Source of the DNA: Phyllostachys edulis
Taxonomy: Eukaryota; Streptophyta; Magnoliopsida; Poales; Poaceae
NCBI GenBank assembly: GCA_036346405.1
Contig: CM070548.1
Location: 94,024,588-94,088,587, forward strand
DNA length: 64,000 nt
Direction of reading: 5' to 3'
The notes beneath the pieces are model-generated. The model saw nothing but the letters and a program-made list of their open reading frames with translations, was not told the origin of the DNA and did no database searches. This document shows, in pieces, positions 1 to 10,588 of this stretch. The position numbers and the translations under genes were made by a program. Each line of letters starts with the position of its first letter. Positions within the stretch are counted from its first letter, which is position 1.

Positions 1-516
1 TCAGGCTATAAAAGCCCCCAAAAACCGGCCAAAAGTCGCTTTTATTCCGAGAAAAAGAGAAAGAGGAGAGAGAGAGAGGAGTGACCTAGCGAAGTGATGC
101 CGGTTCGGAGCAGGGGAGGAGAGGGAGGGAGAAGCAGATTCGGTCGCCCACTTTGCAGGTTAATGTTCTTGTAACTTTGTATCTAAATTCGGAACCATGG
201 TAGGTTAGCAAATAAAACTATCGACATAGAATTGAATGGATTAGATAATTTTAAATGTATTGATATGTAGTGCAGCTTGCTCTAGTACAACGTTTTAGAT
301 GTGTATAGTTTAGTTTATCCTATAGATATTATTTATGGTGTAGTACATGAATGAGTTAGATTAAATCCGCAAAGATATCAAACAAAGCAAAAAATATATA
401 GGTTTTCATTTTTACACAGTAAATAAATTTTAAATGCTTAAAATAATTTTAAAACTAGGAAAAAAGCAAGATAGTTCTAAAAATTCTATGAAAATTTCAG
501 GGTAGTTAAATAGGGT
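1..516. other. Unassigned repeat-like DNA upstream of the first LTR
   Basis: No coding signal. It begins with a TATA-like CTATAAAAG (about 6-14) followed by a purine-rich GAGA tract (about 50-130), then AT-rich DNA. This is the look of the R/U5 part of another LTR whose start lies before the window, but no TG...CA boundaries can be fixed, so the assignment is inference. Confidence 0.3.
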
Positions 517-640
517 TGACGAGGATCTAATAATCCTCATTTTATCTTTTATCTATAATTCTTATTATGGGTAAATATGATGTCATGTGGTCCCTAGGTA
601 TATCCCTTATTTTTACAAGGGAGAAGCCTACCAGGTGGTC

Positions 641-790
641 GTAAGTTCTTCTACGACCACCCCCATAGTCGTAAGTCTTACTACGACTACCTTATGGTCG
701 TAAGTTCTTCTCGATCACTATCCGATCGTAAGTTATTCTACGACTATCTCATAGTCGTAAGCTCTTCTACGACCGTGTCCCACGACTACC
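641..790. repeat. Dyad-rich minisatellite in LTR U3
   Basis: At least five units share the palindromic ends GTCGTAAG and CTACGAC around a short spacer. The same motif recurs in reverse at 11095-11260, in 35380-35560 and 38840-39010 (the other LTR copies), in the PPT-proximal internal region (35720-35890 and 38510-38660), and at 37830-38080. Confidence 0.75.
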
Positions 791-1020
791 TTATGATCAA
801 TAAAACCTCTGAGGCGAGTGGGTCCAATTGATTAAGGAATCCAAGCGATCGACATCGTTGTTACTCTACGAAATAATAGCACGTAATACCCCATTATCTC
901 TGACAAGTAACTGCCAGGCGGCGTGAAGGAGTTACCACTCCGATGATTACTGCAAACATGCGTCCGTTACTGGATTTGATAAGGTGCCTCTTCACTAGGG
1001 AAAACGACTATTCCTTCATG

Positions 1021-1032
1021 ACTATATAAAGG
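1021..1032 (+). promoter_or_regulatory. LTR TATA box
   Basis: ACTATATAAAGG lies inside the LTR about 280 bp before its 3' end, the usual place for an LTR promoter. The inverted LTR carries the mirror copy at 10854-10865. Confidence 0.6.
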
Positions 1033-1311
1033 CAGTGATCAGAGAGGGAAAGGGGGCGATCGAAGGGGACAACAAGCAATCAGGAAGACAGTTAGACACT
1101 ATCTTCTGTAATAGCCTTAGTCTTTTCTCCCGACTGTACGAAACATACTCAATATCATACACACACAGGAGTAGGGTTGTTATTCTCTCCGGAAAAGGCT
1201 TGAACCTGTATAAAAATACCCGTGTTAATCTCTCTGCGTGATTCCATTCTAGGAGACCCCCCCGAATCAAACAATCTTTACGTAAGATCAGTTCTAAAAC
1301 AAGCGGTTGGC

Positions 1312-1325
1312 TTGGCGCCGTGGGG
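1312..1325 (+). other. Primer-binding site of the gypsy element
   Basis: TTGGCGCCGTGGGG follows the LTR end after 10 bp. The core TGGCGCCG is the common tRNA-complementary PBS of plant Ty3/gypsy elements. This fixes the left LTR as a true 5' LTR of a plus-strand element. Confidence 0.65.
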
Positions 1326-1846
1326 TTTTTCGGTAATCTCTTGTCAACATACTCTCTTTTCCCAAATCTCATGCACTCATGGCGGGAAAATGGAGCGAGG
1401 AGCTGGTTTGACTTGGCGACATTCTGTGACGTCGACATGGATGCGGTTTCGATTCTGACCGAGTATCGACTCATCCGATGGTGTTGCTGCTTCCAGGGAT
1501 CTTTCCGCAAATCCAGGAGACCATGCCACTGATAGAGTTGGGGAGGGATCCTTATCCCCCACAACAGTACGTCCAACAGAGGAATCAATTCCTTCAAAGG
1601 ACAAGGGTCAATCTGACCACAATCAGGACTACACCCAGGCGGACTCACAACACGACGAGAGCTTTTCCTCCAAATGTTCAAGTCCCCCTAAGGCGGTCCG
1701 ACCTGGTGAGACAAGTTCTAGAAGCCACAATTCCAGGACTTCACCAGCATCTGGTGGTCCTCTTTCTCCGGATAACTCCAAAGAGAGTGGGATCAACCAT
1801 ACTTTTCCTGCAAATTTGACCATCTCTCCGCAGATCACACCTGCGG

Positions 1847-3540
1847 ATGGAGACGGTTATAACCCAGAGTTCCCCTTCCTGGAGGGGATTACTCCAAGTC
1901 GCCAGATGGTGTCTCGACTACTCCTCAAGCGGGGAGGCCTCGGCGCAAGTGAGAATCATCAGCGGAGGTCTTAGTCCTTCCTCGGATCAAGGTCACTCTT
2001 CTAGAGACCGAGCTAGGGACACTCCCGAAGATCACGCTGCGCGCCTCGTGGCAATGGCAAGGGCACCACCGGTGGCAGACGAGAACCAACACTTTGATAA
2101 GCGAGGAAATCCTCGACATACTCGCACTCCATTGAGACAGTCTCAAGGATCTGATATGGAAGATCTTGAGGCTATTCGACGGAAGAAGATTGCAGCCCAG
2201 AAAAATCTGCCTGGGCGCATCCTATATCAATCAGAGGAAGCTCAAGAGCTCCAGCACATCAACAACTTGCTTGAGAACCCTACTCGAGAGCTCGCCCGAG
2301 CGCCAAGCTATGACCTCTTCGTCGAAGAGATCGCACAAAGGCTTCGGACCACGATGGCAAGACTGGAAGCACCTCGCCGACATCATTCAGGAAGTCGTAG
2401 CAATACGACTTCTTCGGCTACCAGTCGATCAAACATATCACCGCATAGAAATCGGCGCAATGGCGAGTCGCATCGATCTCCTACTCGAAGAAATGTCTTT
2501 CGAACGACTGATGATCAACAAGCCCCTCGGAGAGATGATCACTCACCATCCCGACATGGAAATCTGCAGCAGCAGATGGAATACGAGGAGTATTTCCCTC
2601 GTAGGACCGAGGCTTACTACAGGTCGGGTCAACTTTATTCGGGTATCGTCGAATCGATCACTGGTGATATCAACCCTTCTTTCCGCAAAGGAGGCGTCAG
2701 AAGTTATTACGGATGTTGGGCTTTTTGCACGACCTCCGAAAATTCACCGCCACCTCGTTTTCGACCAGTGAACATGGAGAAGTTCGATGGATCCAAAATC
2801 CCATCGAGTTCCTTCAAATTTATACAACATTTGTCCGACGGCGAGGAGGAGGAGAGCATGTAATGGCGAATTACCTTCCAACGTGCTCGAAGGTGCGCTT
2901 TCGATCGTGGTTACTAAACCAACCACTCGAGTCGATCTATTCTTGGCAACACCTCTGCGACCTTCTACTGGCGAACTTCCAAGGCACCTACAATCGCCCT
3001 GGGAAGGAGGACGACTAGCACCGAATGAGACAGAACGACCACGAGACCATGCGCCAATTCATCAAGCGCTTTAGTCAGGTTCGTAATTCAATTATGGAAG
3101 TTTCTGACTCATCTGTCATCAGGGCTTTCAAGCAAGGAGTCCGTAGTAGAAGGATAACAAAAGATATCGCTTTGAATCTTCCCACTACTGTCGCCGAGCT
3201 CTTTGAGATGGCCAATCGATAGGCGACTGCTTTTGAGGCGGTCGAGTGGAACAACACAATCAATCGAGAAGACAATACCTCTCGAGAGCCAGGCGAAGTT
3301 GGTAAGAAGAAGGATAAGAAAGCAAAGAAGTCCAAGAACAAAGCGAATGGTCAAAAACCCCAAGCCAGCAGTTTCAAGGAGGTCTTGGCTGTAAACGATA
3401 AAGAGCAGCGAACCTCCAAGCTGTACTCTGACCGAGACAAAGGTAAGCGCCCCAATCGGAAGAACGACAAGCCTAGGTGATGTCCTTTCTATAAAAAGGA
3501 ACGACATAACCTTCGCAACTGCCAAGTCTTCCAATGAAAG
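1847..3540 (+). pseudogene. gag of a Tat-type Ty3/gypsy element (broken)
   Basis: Structural polyprotein that would coat the retrotransposon RNA. The open frame 1847-2863 gives a charged, Arg/Ser-rich N-terminal region ending in a PPRFRPVNMEKFDG-like block. The retrotransposon gag core then continues in other frames (2713-3018 and 3025-3222), with motifs such as IYSWQHLCDLLLANFQGTY and MRQNDHETMRQFIKRF. At least two frameshifts and in-frame stops (for example TAG after MANR at 3220) break it. A Lys-rich tail with a degenerate CPFYKKERHNLRNC zinc-knuckle-like sequence lies around 3480-3530. The order (LTR, PBS, gag) and the residues match the Tat lineage. It is non-functional. Confidence 0.75.
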
Positions 3541-3585
3541 CTCGAGGACTACTACAACGGCAAAGGACCACTTCCCACTCTCGAG

Positions 3586-4470
3586 TTGGTAGGGCAAACG
3601 AGTGGTCATAAGTCATCAGATGACGATGAGGAGATGTCGTTCCAGGATCCACAACATACCGTCGAGCACATCTACGGGGGATCATCGGCATACGAATCAA
3701 AGCGACAGCTTAAAGCTGCCGAACGTGAGGTAAACTCCATAGATCCTCCTCTCATCAATAAATTACCGAAGTGGTCGGAAATCATCATCTCCTTCGAGAA
3801 GGTGATTGCCCAATTCCTTCGACTCGACCAGGTCGATATCTGATCGTGGTCGAACCCACCATCAACAATTGTCGGGTCAATCGAGTTTTAGTTGATGGTG
3901 GCAGCTCGTTAAACATCTTGTTTACGAGTGCCCTGGACGAGATGCAAGTACCCAGGACTAAGGTAAGACCGGTACGATACTCTTTTCATGGGATCGTACC
4001 GGGGTCTTCAGCCAAACCTATTGGCCAAGTTTCTCTTCCTTTAACATTTGGTTCACCAAGTAATTTCAGGACAGAGAAAATCTCCTTTGATGTGGTCGAT
4101 TTCGATACGGCATATAATGCCATACTAGGACAACCAACTTTGGCAATATTCTTAATGGATACTCATTATGGGTATCAATGTCTTAAGATGCCAAATTCCA
4201 AAGGAGTGATCACAATTCATTGTGACAAGAAGATGGTGCATACCTGCGACCGTCGATCCCTCAAGATAGTTGGTCAAATACCAACTCGAGAAGAAAGTCA
4301 GCCTTTGACTAGCAAGTCAAAGCCTAAAGCTGCACCAAAGCCGAACGACCAGGTCAAAGAAGTTCCTTTGGACGCAGGGGAGCCCTCGAAGACTGTTCAC
4401 ATCGGGGATACTTCCGACCCCAAATAGGAAGATGCCCTCATCACCTTCCTCCGAGCTAACGCAGATGTCT
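3586..4470 (+). pseudogene. Aspartic protease region of the Tat-type gypsy element
   Basis: Retroviral-type protease that would process the polyprotein. The frame from 3771 contains VLVDGGSSLNILF (the plant gypsy version of the D-S/T-G active site) and a downstream AYNAILGQPTL block, as in Tat/RIRE2-like elements. The reading frame runs into ADVFA-stop near 4460, where a Trp codon expected by the family reads TGA. The similarity to a Tat element stops there and a different element begins (see the next entries). The protease core is uninterrupted, but upstream and downstream frames are broken. Confidence 0.75.
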
Positions 4471-4474
4471 TCGC

Positions 4475-5431
4475 GTGACAAGCATCCAACAGAGGATGAA
4501 AGATTGCCCAAATAATAAGGTTATGATACTTGCTGATCATGGGTATATTTCAGCTAGTGATGAGGACGATACTACTCCATTTGCTGATTTTGCAGAGGAT
4601 CCCACAGAGGATGAGAGATTGGATCAGAGCGGGGTCTCCAGATGGAGAGCATATGCTCATCAGGCACACCTTGTGTACTTAGCATGTCACAAAGCGATCT
4701 ACTGCACATGGTGCAATTTGTTTCAGTCATGGGCGACAGTTGGTGGTAAAGTGTGCAAAGTCATAATTGATGGAGGAAGTTGTCATAATCTGGCTAGCAA
4801 GAAGATGTGCACAAAATTGGGCTTAAAATATTTACCGCATCCTCATCCTTATCATGTACAGTGGTTGAGCGATGTGGGTGAGGTGAAAGTTAGTCATATG
4901 GTGAAGGTGCACTTCAAGATTGGCAAGTATGAGGATATCATTGTTTGCGATGTGGTGCCCATGTCCGTTTGTCACTTGCTATTGGGGCGCCCATGGCAAT
5001 TTGATCGCCATGTTTATCATGATGGGCATACAAACTGCTACAAGTTTAAGTGGAGCGGCAAAGATGTGATTTTGTATCCACTTACACCGACAGAGATAGT
5101 CAATGCTGATAAGAAGAAAGTAGAGATGAAAATTGAGAGTACACCAAATAGCGAGATTCCACCTTCGGTGAGTGAGAGCCACAAGCCAAAATTGAGCGGT
5201 AAAAAGAAAAGTGAGGGAGAGAAAGGTTTAGTAATGTTAGCCACCAAATCAGAGATGAGAGCTTTTTGTGAGAATCCTAATTTGGTGCACTTTGTACTTC
5301 TGTACAAGGATGCATTGCTTTCTACTGACGACTTGACGTCTCTTCCTAGTGGTGTCTCTCATGTTTTGCGAGAATTCAATGACGTTTTTTGGAGGAGGTG
5401 CCCATTGGTTTGCCACCAATCCATGGGATAG
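4475..5431 (+). pseudogene. Chromovirus-like gag C-terminus and protease, spliced into the Tat element
   Basis: A 318-residue open frame starts just after the position of a gag zinc knuckle (residues MKDCPNNKVMILADHGYISASDEDD). It then has a second, different aspartic protease with IIDGGSCHN and, about 60 residues on, SVCHLLLGRPWQFDR. These signatures belong to chromovirus-type Ty3/gypsy elements, not to the Tat gag/protease immediately upstream, so the region holds two proteases in series from different lineages. A frameshift at about 5390-5410 ends the frame before the reverse transcriptase. Confidence 0.75.
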
Positions 5432-6209
5432 AGCATCAAATTGATTTGATTCCGGAGCGACGCTACCAAATCAACCACTGTACTGCACCAACTCCGAGGA
5501 AACAAAGGAAATTCAGAAACAAGTACAAGAGCTTCTCGACAAAGGGTACATACGCGAAAGTTTAAGCCCTTGTGCTGTTCCTGTTATTTTAGTTCCAAAG
5601 AAAGATGGTACTTGGCGCATGTGCATAGATTGTAGAGCGGTTAATAATATCACTATTCGATATCGTCATCCTATACCTCGCTTAGATGGTATGTTAGATG
5701 AATTGAGTGGTGCTGTTATTTTCTCTAAAATTGATTTGCGTAGTGGGTATCATCAAATTAGGATGAAAGAAGAGGATGAGTGGGAAACTACTTTTAAGAC
5801 AAAATTTGGTTTGTATGAGTGGTTAGTCATGCCGTTTGGGTTAACTAATGCACCTAGTACATTCATGAGATTGATGAATCATGTTTTGAGGCATTTCATT
5901 GGGAAATTTGTGGTCGTGTATTTTGATGATATCTTGATTTACAACCATACTGAATCTGATCATATTGACCACATTAGACAAGTGCTACAGGTTTTACGCG
6001 ATGCTAGGTTGTTTGGGAACTTAGCGAAGTGCACTTTTTGCAAAGATCATGTAATATTTTTGGGCTATGTGGTTTTGGCACAGGGAGTAGAGGTAGATGA
6101 GTCTAAAATTGAAGCAATTAAAAATTGGCCTACTCCTATGAATGTTAGTCAAATTAGGAGCTTTCATGGATTCGCTGGTTTTTATCGGCGTTTAGTTAAG
6201 AGATTTTAG
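5432..6209 (+). pseudogene. Ty3/gypsy reverse transcriptase (chromovirus-like)
   Basis: RNA-directed DNA polymerase. After the frameshift near 5400 the sequence encodes the PIHGIEHQIDLIP linker. From 5619 it encodes the palm with MCIDCRAVNNITIRYRHPIP, FSKIDLRSGYHQIR, PFGLTNAPSTFMRL and the catalytic YFDDILIY (YFDD at 5919-5930). The catalytic aspartates are present. The frame stops at 6209, before RNase H, so the polyprotein is broken even though the RT core looks intact. Confidence 0.85.
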
Positions 6210-6279
6210 CACCATCACGCTTGTAATGAATGAATTAATAAAAAAGGTGTTGAGTTTACATGGGGATGGCACAACAAGT

Positions 6280-6717
6280 TGCTTTTTTTGAATTGAAAAA
6301 GCGCTTAAGCGAGGCAACACAGATTACTTGTTTTTTGATTTCACTAAGAATTTTGAAATTGAATGTGATGCTAGTGGAATTGGTATTGGCGGTGTTTTGA
6401 TGCAAGAGGGTAGACCGGTTGCTTATTTTAGCGAGAAACTCAAAGGTGCACAATTGAATTATCCGGTCTATGATAAGGACTTGTATGCTTTAGTGCGAGT
6501 TTTAGAAGTTTGGCAACATTATTTATGGCCTAAGGAATTCATTATACATTCTGATCATGAGGCTTTAAAATATTTGCAAGGCCAAGCTAAGCTGAACCAC
6601 CGACATGCTAAGTGGGTAGAATTTATCGAGTCGTTTCCTTACATTATGAAATATAAGAAAGGAAAGGAAAACGTGGTTGCTGATGCTCTTTCTAGGAAAA
6701 GTGTGCTTTTAAATCGC
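6280..6717 (+). pseudogene. RNase H domain of the chromovirus-like segment
   Basis: The domain degrades the RNA strand of the RNA/DNA hybrid. From about 6328 the frame reads FEIECDASGIGIGGVLMQ, RPVAYFSEKLKGAQLNYPVY, DKDLYALVRVLEVWQHYLWP and IHSDHEALKYLQGQ, then ADALSRK, in the normal order for gypsy RNase H. It is joined in frame with the integrase (one 335-aa frame, 6328-7335) but separated from the RT by stops at 6207-6330. Confidence 0.85.
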
Positions 6718-7440
6718 TTAGATGTGCAAGTTATTGGTTTAGAGAGTTTGTGTGATTTATATGCTAATGACCATAATTTCGCTTCCCCTTATGCGCATTG
6801 CAAAGATGGGAAAGGCTGGGACAAATTTCACATTCATGATGGGTTTTTATTTCGCGCTAACAAACTATACGTTCCAGAATCGTCTGTGCGTTTGTTATTA
6901 TTGGAGGAATCTCATGCAGGTGGATTGATTGGACATTTTGCACATGAGAAGACGTTGTCTATGTTGAGCGATCACTTTTATTGGCCTAAGATGAGGCGTA
7001 ATGTGGACAGGTATGTACAACGGTGCATAACTTGTCACAAGGCGAAATCGAAGTTGCATCCACATGGTTTGTATACTCCTCTTCCAGTTCCTCATGCACC
7101 ATGGGAAGATATTAGTATGGACTTTGTTTTGGGACTGCCTAGGACGAAGAGGGGGAGAGATTCTGTTTTTGTTGTTGTGGGTCGATTTTCAAAAATGGCA
7201 CATTTTATTCCATGCTACAAGAGCGACGATGCCTCGCATGTTGCTAACTTATTTTTCAGGGAGGTCGTGAGGTTGCATGGCGTACCCAGGACCATTGTCT
7301 CGGATCGCAACGTCAAATTCATGAGTTATTTCTAAAAGACACTTTGGGGGAAGCTAGGGACAAGGTTATTATTCAGCACAACTTGTCATCCCCAAACTGA
7401 TGGTCAAACGGAAGTGGTGATCCGCAGATGTGTCCCTTTG
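6718..7440 (+). pseudogene. Integrase of the chromovirus-like segment, internally deleted
   Basis: The domain would insert cDNA into host DNA. The zinc-binding region reads HFAHEKTLSMLSDHFYWPKM and CITCHKAKS. The catalytic core follows with PWEDISMDFVLGLPRT, with FVVVGRFSKMAHFIPC and with VPRTIVSDRN. The frame ends at 7335. Shortly after HPQTDGQTEVV (about 7390-7420) the sequence jumps to MCPFEVVYGF at 7428. Compared with the family, roughly 60 residues between these blocks, including the region of the third catalytic acidic residue, appear deleted. The enzyme cannot be active. Confidence 0.75.
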
Positions 7441-8195
7441 AAGTGGTGTATGGTTTTAAGCCTATTACGCCACTTGATTTGCTGCCGCTTCCAAGTCAAC
7501 AACGAACAAATATGGAGGCATCAAAGAGGGCTGAATATGCGAAGAAATTGCACATCAAGGTGAAAGAAGAAATTGAGCGCAAGGCGAAGTACTATGCTGA
7601 CAAGGCGAACAAGAAAAGAAAAAAAATGATTTTTCAGCCGGGCGATTTGGTTTGGTTACACTACCGCAAGGATCGCTTTCTAGATCGACGCAAATCGAAG
7701 TTGCTGCCACGAGGAGATGGACCTTTCAAAGTGCTTGAGCAGATTAACGATAATGCATACAAAATCGAGCTTCCGGGTGATGACTATGGCGTGAGCTCGA
7801 CATTCAACGTTGTTGATTTATCGTCGTTCTTTGGCGCTGATGATCTAGTGTCGAGGATGACGCCTTTTCAAGAGGGGGAGGATGATAAGGGCATCCCTAC
7901 GACACCTTATTCTCCACCTAATGCACCAGATATATGCATCGAGTTGCCGACTGGACCACTTACACGAGCACGGGCCAAGAAACTACAAGATCAGGTGAAC
8001 TTGCTCCTTAATGAACATGTCATTAATTTTAACGAGAATTTTATACTACCTAAAAATAGTGTTTTGATTGTTCTCAGGTTTGAAGATTCAACGATAGAAG
8101 GAATTTACATGCATAAAGAGAAGGCTGTTGTGTGTGGGTGTGGAGCTACTACATGTCGTGAGGAGCCGCTGCATGTACAATATGCAAGCACGTGA
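7428..8195 (+). pseudogene. C-terminal integrase tail of the chromovirus-like segment
   Basis: A 255-residue open frame starts CPFEVVYGFKPITPLDLLPL. It carries the GPY-type module (QPGDLVWLHYRKDRF, KLLPRGDGPFKVLEQINDNAYKIELP) and ends in an acidic/basic tail (GPLTRARAKKLQDQVN). These features resemble CRM/Reina-like grass gypsy elements from memory. The exact clade is uncertain because no clear chromodomain can be seen by eye. It ends with TGA at 8195. Confidence 0.65.
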
Positions 8196-8589
8196 AGGAA
8201 ATAACATAAAAGAGGATTCGGTTGCTGCCTATTCACGTGGAGACAAAATATCTTGATTTAATGACTACCGTGAGAAACCAAATTAGGAAAGGCCAATTCT
8301 ATTTTTATATTAGCTGGCCCCATGCACTCATGCACAAGACTTGGAGATTTCCAGCGACAACACACCTTGCATTCACCGAATCCCATGTGATCAGTTTGTA
8401 ACAGAATAGGAAGGATTCTATTGTTTAGAATTAGCCGTCCAGGTTTTGGAAACCGAATAGGATCTGGAATTAGTCCCTGGCCAACGGCGGTGGCCTTTTT
8501 AAACACGCAGCAAAAAAGTATTGGGCAGACCACGTTTATGCAAAAGAATAGAACACAAGTTATTGCTTGTTCTACAAGGTCCATGATCT
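8196..8589 (+). other. Non-coding tail of the inserted chromovirus-like segment
   Basis: There is no plausible coding frame between the integrase tail and the point near 8590 where Tat-type integrase similarity resumes. It probably belongs to the 3' untranslated part of the inserted element. No LTR or polypurine tract of that element is visible. Confidence 0.4.
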
Positions 8590-9520
8590 GACGATGCTAA
8601 AGAGTTGGTTAAAAGTGTATCAATGCGATTTCATAGCGAGCAAATACACCAACCAAACTCAAGCATTACAAACGATACCTCTGTCTTGGCCTTTTGCGAC
8701 ACAGGGTCTCGATATCCTAGGACCGTTCCCCAAAGCTCCAAAAGGTTTGAGTTCCTTTTTGTGGCTATTGATACGTTCACAAAATGGATCGAAGCTGAAC
8801 CTGTAACTAGGATAACAACAGGCGACAAAAGCGGTTCATGATGAGATGCGTAATTACTCGATTTGGAGTTCCAAGTCGAATAATTACAGATAATGGTAAA
8901 CAATTTTTGAACACAAAATTTCAGGAATTTTGTGACGAGTTGGGTACCAAGTTATGTTATGCTTCTATTGCCCATCCCCAAAGCAATGGGGCGATCGAGC
9001 GTCTGACGACCAAATAATGCGGAAATTAAAACCCGAGTCTTGACCCGGCTCGTCAGCGCTCGGAGGCTTGGGTACAAGAATTACCCTCCGTATTATGGGC
9101 GTTAAATGCGACTACTAGTCGAGACTCTGGTGAAACACCCCATTTTACGGTCTTGGGCGAAGCCATGCTTCCTCCGGAACTAAATATACGGTCAACACGA
9201 GTGAAACTTTCAATGACTCAACCAAGAACAACCCGAGCGGATGACATTAACCTACTCGAAGAACGGAGAAACCGGGCCTTAATCCGTTTCGGTCTACCAA
9301 CAAGCCTGCTTGCAGATACTACGATCGTAAGGTCAACCTCGCATGACCTTCTTTGTAGGTGACTTGGTATTGAGGCTCTGTCAATCCAAGTCTAATCGGA
9401 ATAAACTTTCTCCCAAGTGGGAAGATCCTTACATAGTGGTCGAAGTTACCCGGCCAGGGTCAGTACGATTGGCAATGAAAGACGGCCAGGTTCTCTCGAA
9501 TTCTTGAAACATCGACTAGT
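8590..9520 (+). pseudogene. Tat-type gypsy integrase remnant
   Basis: Three frames together give a Tat integrase: a GLDILGPFPKAPKG block around 8705-8750, FLFVAIDTFTKWIEAEPVTR (about 8755-8815), a DNGKQFLN-like block (about 8890-8920), HPQSNGAIER (about 8970-9000), and WALNATTSRDSGETPHF followed by PPELNIRSTRV (about 9100-9200). Several stops and frameshifts interrupt it. With the gag/protease at 1847-4470 this is the outer element. Its RT and RNase H are missing, their place being taken by the chromovirus-like pol. Confidence 0.8.
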
Positions 9521-9539
9521 TACGCAAGTTTTATGTGTA

Positions 9540-10522
9540 ACAAACCATTCAGACAATAAAGCCCCAGGTTCTCTCTACCTCTATTGTCTTATTTTTGAGT
9601 AGTGCTTTCATAATCTTTCGACTACATTCCAAACACCCAGTTTTATTTACGTTGGTCAAAAGGCAGGTAACATCACCAAGTCGAAGCCTCTCCTCTCTAC
9701 ACGTGGTCCTGCCCACTAGAAGGAGCTTCCTAGTGTTGACTCGTTACTCACTTTTCCTGCCAATACAAAGAGCTCGGGTTCTATTTGGTCGAAATATTCT
9801 TAAAGCAAGCTCTTTTCACCTTAGTTTATTTCTTCAGTTATTTTGAAAAATACTCTAAGTAGAGTGCACCTTCTTATATTTATTCAACCGCCTTTGGTGT
9901 ACTCGTTCCGTCTCAACTGGTCGGAGGAAGAAACACATCTAGTCGAAGTCTTTCCTCTCTGCACATGGTCCTGCCCACTAGAAGGAACTTCCTAGCATAG
10001 TTCAGTTTCCTACTTTTGCTACCAGGACAGACTTATCGAGTCCACCAAGGAAGGACGAACGAATTTTTTAAAGTCCTCTAGACGTTTGCCTAACTCAAGT
10101 TGCCGTTCTCGATTTGATTAATATGATCGGAAATGGTAATATCACCTAGTCGAAACCTTTCCTCTCTGCACGTGGTCCTGCCCACTAGGAGGAACTTCCT
10201 AAAGTCGATTCATTACTACTCTTTTGACCAGTGCATGACAATCGTGATCAAAAACTACGAGTTAATCAAACCTCTCTGTTTTCATAAACCCTTTTAACAC
10301 TATTTACCTAGTTTATTTAAATAAACTAAGTAAATAGTCGGGGGCTAGGATAAAGTTATTAATTTGACTTCAATTCTTAGTCCTTTGTTCGTCAATTATC
10401 TTTTGAGTTACTAACTACTCGACAAGATAATTTGCAGGAAACAAGATGAATTATATATTACATCAGCAAAAGCTTGTTTTCACAGGTTTTTATTACAAAC
10501 TACTCTGAAGAGGGAGATCCCA
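9540..10522 (+). repeat. 3' non-coding region of the Tat-type element, with three diverged direct repeats
   Basis: Three copies of an approximately 85-bp unit at 9670-9754, 9933-10020 and 10141-10225 share GTGGTCCTGCCCACTAG and AACTTCCTA. They are separated by about 180 and 120 bp of unrelated sequence. A polypurine-like AGTCGGGGGCTAGGA lies at about 10336-10350, but no plus-strand LTR follows it. No accessory ORF is visible here, unlike the related locus at 35183-39506. Confidence 0.6.
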
Positions 10523-10588
10523 GTTGCATCTCCTCCGAGACCTTCCTGCCGACTGGTTGCATCTCCTCCGAGACCTTCCTGCCGACTG
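10523..10588. repeat. 33-bp perfect tandem duplication beside the inverted LTR
   Basis: Two identical 33-bp units (10523-10555 and 10556-10588) start GTTGCATCTCCTCCGAGACC. The second runs into the terminal TG of the inverted LTR. It sits exactly at the rearrangement boundary. Confidence 0.8.

Larger units (their letters stand above)
517..1301 (+). repeat. LTR of a Tat-type Ty3/gypsy retrotransposon (left copy, + orientation)
   Basis: It starts TGACGAGGAT and ends TTCTAAAACA, the canonical TG...CA. A near-identical sequence in reverse complement lies at 10587-11372, and a related LTR of the same family lies at 38725-39506. The U3 part (about 635-790) carries a run of short dyads of the form GTCGTAAG...CTACGAC spaced about 30 bp apart. 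A TATA box, ACTATATAAAGG, lies at 1021-1032. A tRNA primer-binding site follows 10 bp downstream. Length is 785 bp. No 5-bp target duplication matches the right-hand flank (AGGGT here, AGTAC after 11372). Confidence 0.85.

Noticed and set aside
641..790. CRISPR-like array
   Set aside because: The repeats are short, imperfect dyads with repeat-like spacers, lie inside a plant LTR, and have no cas genes.
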